The notes beneath the pieces are model-generated. The model did not search any database and was not told the DNA's origin. It saw only the letters and a list, made by a program, of their open reading frames with translations. Source: Kushneria indalinina DSM 14324 (GTDB lineage Bacteria > Pseudomonadota > Gammaproteobacteria > Pseudomonadales > Halomonadaceae). From it: a stretch of 59,076 nucleotides of DNA. Position 1 is the stretch's first letter. Every line of letters begins with the position of its first letter. Shown one piece after another: positions 56,622 to 59,076 of this stretch. The stretch spans positions 1 through 59,076 of the forward strand of contig NZ_QRDJ01000012.1 in the NCBI RefSeq assembly GCF_003385845.1. Direction: 5' to 3'. The translations under genes and the position numbers were made by a program.

Positions 56622-57868
56622 TGAAGAATTTTGACGCGCTAATCGGGCGCGCCGCTTCATCTCTGACTCAACGCCGGGGCGACAATGCCTCGGCGTCAAA
56701 CGCTGTAGATGATTCTCCCGATGGCCTGCTGTTCATGGGTAACCCTCATGAGACAGTGCCTCGCGGATTGCTGCTCGATCAACGACTCGGTGCCGTCGAC
56801 GTTTTGGGATGGCAGGTAATTCGGCTGTTATCAAACGACGATCGCACCACTGCTTTTCCTACCTATGACGAACTAGAGCCACTACTGCGATCAGGTGCAA
56901 AAAGTCGTGCATCGCGTAAAACCGTGGCACGGGTTATTGCCATATTACGGCTGACACGATGGATGACTCTTGGCCTTAAAGCCCGCAACACCGAAAACGG
57001 ACGCATGATCGGCAACGTCTACGTGCTACATGACGAACCCCTTTCTCCAGCTGAGTCCCTGTCACTGGATGCCAAATACGTTGAGTACGTCATTCAGTGC
57101 ACACGTCATCACAGTACGGCTGTGACCGAAGCAGCGCTTTTGGTGTGCGACGAACTGGCCGAATCAGGCGTCATGGATGTACCTACCCGACTGGACATCC
57201 TCGACCAGCGGGCACGGAGACAACAGTCTTCTGAGTTCCCTGGAGGAACTGAGGGAGAAATTGCTGAGTTTCCAAAAGAAACTCAGGCAAATAACCCGAG
57301 TTCCCAAAGGAAACTCGGGCAGTTTCCAAACGACCAAGTGCAGAGTTCCCAAGGGGAACTAAGTCGAAAATCAACAACTTATAGCAGAGTTCCCAATGGA
57401 AACTCTGCTACTACTACAGGTAGTTATACAAACAATGTTTGTAATAACACCGCGCGCGAGGAAACACCTCGAGATCTGATCTGGAGTTACCCGCTTGAGT
57501 TGACCTCGGACGAACGTGAATCAGCCAAGTACATGCTGGTCGGACTGACACCTGATATTCAGCAGTCAGTGATTGATGAGGTTGCGGGCCGTGTTGACGC
57601 CGGCAAGGTAAGTAGCCCGATGGGCTTGCTTCATTCGCTGGCCAAGAAGGCTGTCACGAAATCATTCCACCTGACTGATTTTGGCAAAAAGATCGCTAAA
57701 AAACGTCAAGGTGGTGGCGAACAAGAGCCCCCACAACAGCAGCCAGTCGTCCCTCTTAGAGAGCGTTTACCTCAAAACGTCGGTAAATCTGAACAGGACA
57801 AACCTCTGTCGGCTGAAGCTGAAGGTCGGCGGCAAGATCTGCTCAAGGGATTGGGCATCAAGCGCTAA
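56621..57868 (+). CDS. STY4528-family pathogenicity-island replication protein
   Basis: 415 residues. N-terminal winged-helix-like part: LFMGNPHETVPRGLLLDQRL-GAVDVLGWQVIRLLSND, SRASRKTVARVIAILRLTRW, NGRMIGNVYVLHDEPLSP; then a low-complexity linker (about 205-275) and a C-terminal part LTSDERESAKYMLVGLTPDI-QQSVIDEVAGR. The family is taken to start element replication. The linker DNA holds a phased series of palindromes (57233-57408) and an AT-rich stretch, so the gene may contain the origin it acts on. Start ATG 56621 (AAGGA 8 nt upstream) or GTG 56618. Confidence 0.9.
   Translation: MKNFDALIGRAASSLTQRRGDNASASNAVDDSPDGLLFMGNPHETVPRGLLLDQRLGAVDVLGWQVIRLLSNDDRTTAFPTYDELEPLLRSGAKSRASRKTVARVIAILRLTRWMTLGLKARNTENGRMIGNVYVLHDEPLSPAESLSLDAKYVEYVIQCTRHHSTAVTEAALLVCDELAESGVMDVPTRLDILDQRARRQQSSEFPGGTEGEIAEFPKETQANNPSSQRKLGQFPNDQVQSSQGELSRKSTTYSRVPNGNSATTTGSYTNNVCNNTAREETPRDLIWSYPLELTSDERESAKYMLVGLTPDIQQSVIDEVAGRVDAGKVSSPMGLLHSLAKKAVTKSFHLTDFGKKIAKKRQGGGEQEPPQQQPVVPLRERLPQNVGKSEQDKPLSAEAEGRRQDLLKGLGIKR
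57233..57408. repeat. Phased palindromes inside the replication-protein gene (candidate origin)
   Basis: Five palindromes and one half site of the form AGTTYCC-N3-5-GGRAACT, with AGTT starting at 57234, 57267, 57299, 57321 (half), 57344 and 57388. Arm lengths are 6, 9, 8, 7 and 8 bp for the palindromes. Spacings are 33, 32, 22, 23 and 44 bp, close to multiples of 11, so all lie on one face of the helix. An AT-rich stretch follows (57409-57450) with ACAAAC-AAT-GTTTGT (57430-57444). Resembles iterons plus unwinding region. Confidence 0.75.
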
Positions 57869-57962
57869 ATCATCAAATCATATTTAACGTTTTTGATAGG
57901 TCGCAGAAGCTTCGTGCGAGATGTTTTACAAGCGATCTATCACAAAGAAATCAGGAGTTTAT

Positions 57963-58727
57963 ATGGCTGGCACTGAGCCACGTGTGGGGCAGCTTCGCAG
58001 CAAGATCGAAATGACTCTGCACACCTATCCGGCCGTGCTCGCTTGGCATGGACGCGGCGTCGAAAGCGGGAAGCCCCCCGTTGTCGGTATGAAGCAGTTT
58101 TTGACAGTTGCTGGGCGAATCCATCAAGCCGCTATCCAAGACGATCCTTACGCAGATCAGTGGCTCTTGCTGCTCGAGGACAAGATCAAAGAGACCCGTC
58201 AGGTGCTACATCAGCTACAAAAACGGGTTGAGGGGATTCTCGAACAGATTCCCGAAGGGCTGAGCGTAAGCAGAAATGTCAGCCAACAGCCGTTCGTTAC
58301 ACCCGTTTTTACGGGTGGGCAGCTTGGCTGGCAGGCAGTGATGCTGCTTATGGAATACGACAGCATCGTGAGAGATGCGCTGCTTGCCCATCACATCGGA
58401 TTACTTGGCAACAAGCAGCGTTCGTCATTGATCCGCGATCAGGGAGGGCACGCCCTACGGTCACTCTGCTATGCCCCCGTAAGGTTTCCTGGCTTCAGTG
58501 GAGCCACACGCGACGATTTTGCTGCAAACAACGCTAAGGCAAGGAATGCGAGAGAGAAGTTCGGTGAGGTTGCGTCGGACATTCTTGAGGGCACTCGCCG
58601 TAGTGAATTTGCCCCAAGTGTGCGTAATGAGCGTACGGCAAAGACGGCTGACAGCAGCGGTGGTTTGGAGGGCTCAGATTTAGATGATGACGAATTGTTC
58701 CCTGACTCAGATGAAGTAAAAGATTGA
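57963..58727 (+). CDS. TIGR03761 (PFL_4669) / AcaB-like ICE protein
   Basis: 254 residues. GQLRSKIEMTLHTYPAVLAW-HGRGVESGKPPVVGMKQFLT, DDPYADQWLLLLEDKIKETR, LNNKAR-type ending here as DDFAANNAKARNAREKFG; matches the PFL_4669 family (DUF1845, also called AcaB-like), some members of which act as transcription activators of transfer genes. Tail is acidic (DLDDDELFPDSDEVKD). ATG 57963 has AGGAG 5 nt upstream; ATG 57921 is in frame but without a site. Its stop codon forms the first bases of the 38-bp array. Confidence 0.9.
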   Translation: MAGTEPRVGQLRSKIEMTLHTYPAVLAWHGRGVESGKPPVVGMKQFLTVAGRIHQAAIQDDPYADQWLLLLEDKIKETRQVLHQLQKRVEGILEQIPEGLSVSRNVSQQPFVTPVFTGGQLGWQAVMLLMEYDSIVRDALLAHHIGLLGNKQRSSLIRDQGGHALRSLCYAPVRFPGFSGATRDDFAANNAKARNAREKFGEVASDILEGTRRSEFAPSVRNERTAKTADSSGGLEGSDLDDDELFPDSDEVKD

Positions 58728-59076
58728 GGTCACTGTTGCCACTGGCAACACCCCGGGAGGGATGAGGTCACTGTTGCCACTGGCAACACCCCGGGAGGGA
58801 TGAGGTCACTGTTGCCACTGGCAACACTCCGGGAGGGATGAGGTCACTGTTGCCACTGGCAACACTCCGGGAGGGATGAGGTCACTGTTGCCACTGGCAA
58901 CACCCCCGGGAGGGATGAGGTCACTGTTGCCACTGGCAACACTCCGGGAGGGATGAGGTTACTGTTGCCACTGGCAACACCCCGGGAGGGATGAGGTCAC
59001 TGTTGCCACTGGCAACACCCCCGGGAGGGATGAGGTCACTGTTGCCACTGGCAACACTCCGGGAGGGATGAGGTTA
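58726..59076. repeat. 38-bp repeat array, left-hand part (continues at base 1)
   Basis: Nine full units begin at 58726, 58764, 58802, 58840, 58878, 58917, 58955, 58993 and 59032, and a tenth starts at 59070. Two units are 39 bp by one added C. Each carries TGTTGCC-ACT-GGCAACA and a CCCGGGAG block; variation is confined to one C/T and the T/C after GAGGT. With the part at 1-104 the array has twelve units over ~455 bp. All are direct repeats without unique spacers. Confidence 0.97.

Noticed and set aside
58726-59076. CRISPR array
   Set aside because: Units are direct 38-bp tandem repeats with no unique spacers and there are no cas genes.
1-59076. tRNA or rRNA genes, insertion sequences
   Set aside because: I found no cloverleaf-like or rRNA sequence and no transposase gene or terminal inverted repeats; remnants in 42599-42886 are too decayed to call.

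Overview
The window reads as one complete circular conjugative plasmid of 59,076 bp, built from the backbone of an integrative conjugative element of the SPI-7/ICEclc/PFGI-1 class (mating-pair type G). It begins and ends inside the same 38-bp repeat array. Joining base 59076 to base 1 restores a perfect 38-bp unit with the period unbroken, so the molecule is very likely a circle opened inside the array. No tyrosine integrase, no att-like end and no tRNA gene is visible, which also favours a plasmid. The protein families and moderate-to-high GC point to a gammaproteobacterium; a Halomonadaceae-like host is my guess from general character and is weakly supported.

Layout. (1) 58.7 kb across the origin to 0.1 kb: twelve 38-bp repeats. 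(2) 0.2-4.0 kb: DUF3158 protein, SSB, a lipoprotein and topoisomerase III. (3) 4.0-7.3 kb: a gene-free hairpin-rich stretch, then the STY4534-type replication protein and small accessory genes, most preceded by structured leaders. (4) 7.5-29.8 kb: a nearly complete type-G conjugative type IV secretion operon, from PilL and the TraD coupling protein through TraC ATPase and DsbC-like protein to TraG, with one antisense DUF6166 gene inside it. (5) 29.8-39.9 kb: accessory genes including ArdC antirestriction protein, a DUF6094 DNA methyltransferase and an SNF2-type helicase. Twelve genes in regions 3 and 5 carry leaders with competing hairpins around the ribosome binding site. (6) 40.0-47.9 kb: cargo, comprising a tightly overlapping TIR / TIR / SLOG operon that looks like a Thoeris-related defence system, an AT-rich minus-strand cluster of unknown membrane and small proteins, a serine resolvase, and umuDC under a near-consensus LexA box. 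(7) 48.1-58.7 kb: MobH relaxase TraI, then ParA, DnaB helicase, a HicA-like protein, DUF2786, an unknown, ParB, DUF2857, the STY4528 replication protein and the AcaB-like TIGR03761 protein, many overlapping by a few bases.

How it works together (inference from families). ParA/ParB and the replication proteins with DnaB maintain the circle. Either the 38-bp array or a helically phased palindrome cluster inside the STY4528 gene, or both, could be the origin or centromere. TraI, TopB and SSB process the DNA for transfer, TraD couples it to the type-G channel, and ArdC may protect the incoming strand. The most interesting points are the TIR/TIR/SLOG operon, the two-level leader family (a ~200-nt RNA in four copies with compensatory changes, plus a ribosome-site-mimicking terminal switch at twelve genes), and the initiator gene that appears to carry its own origin.
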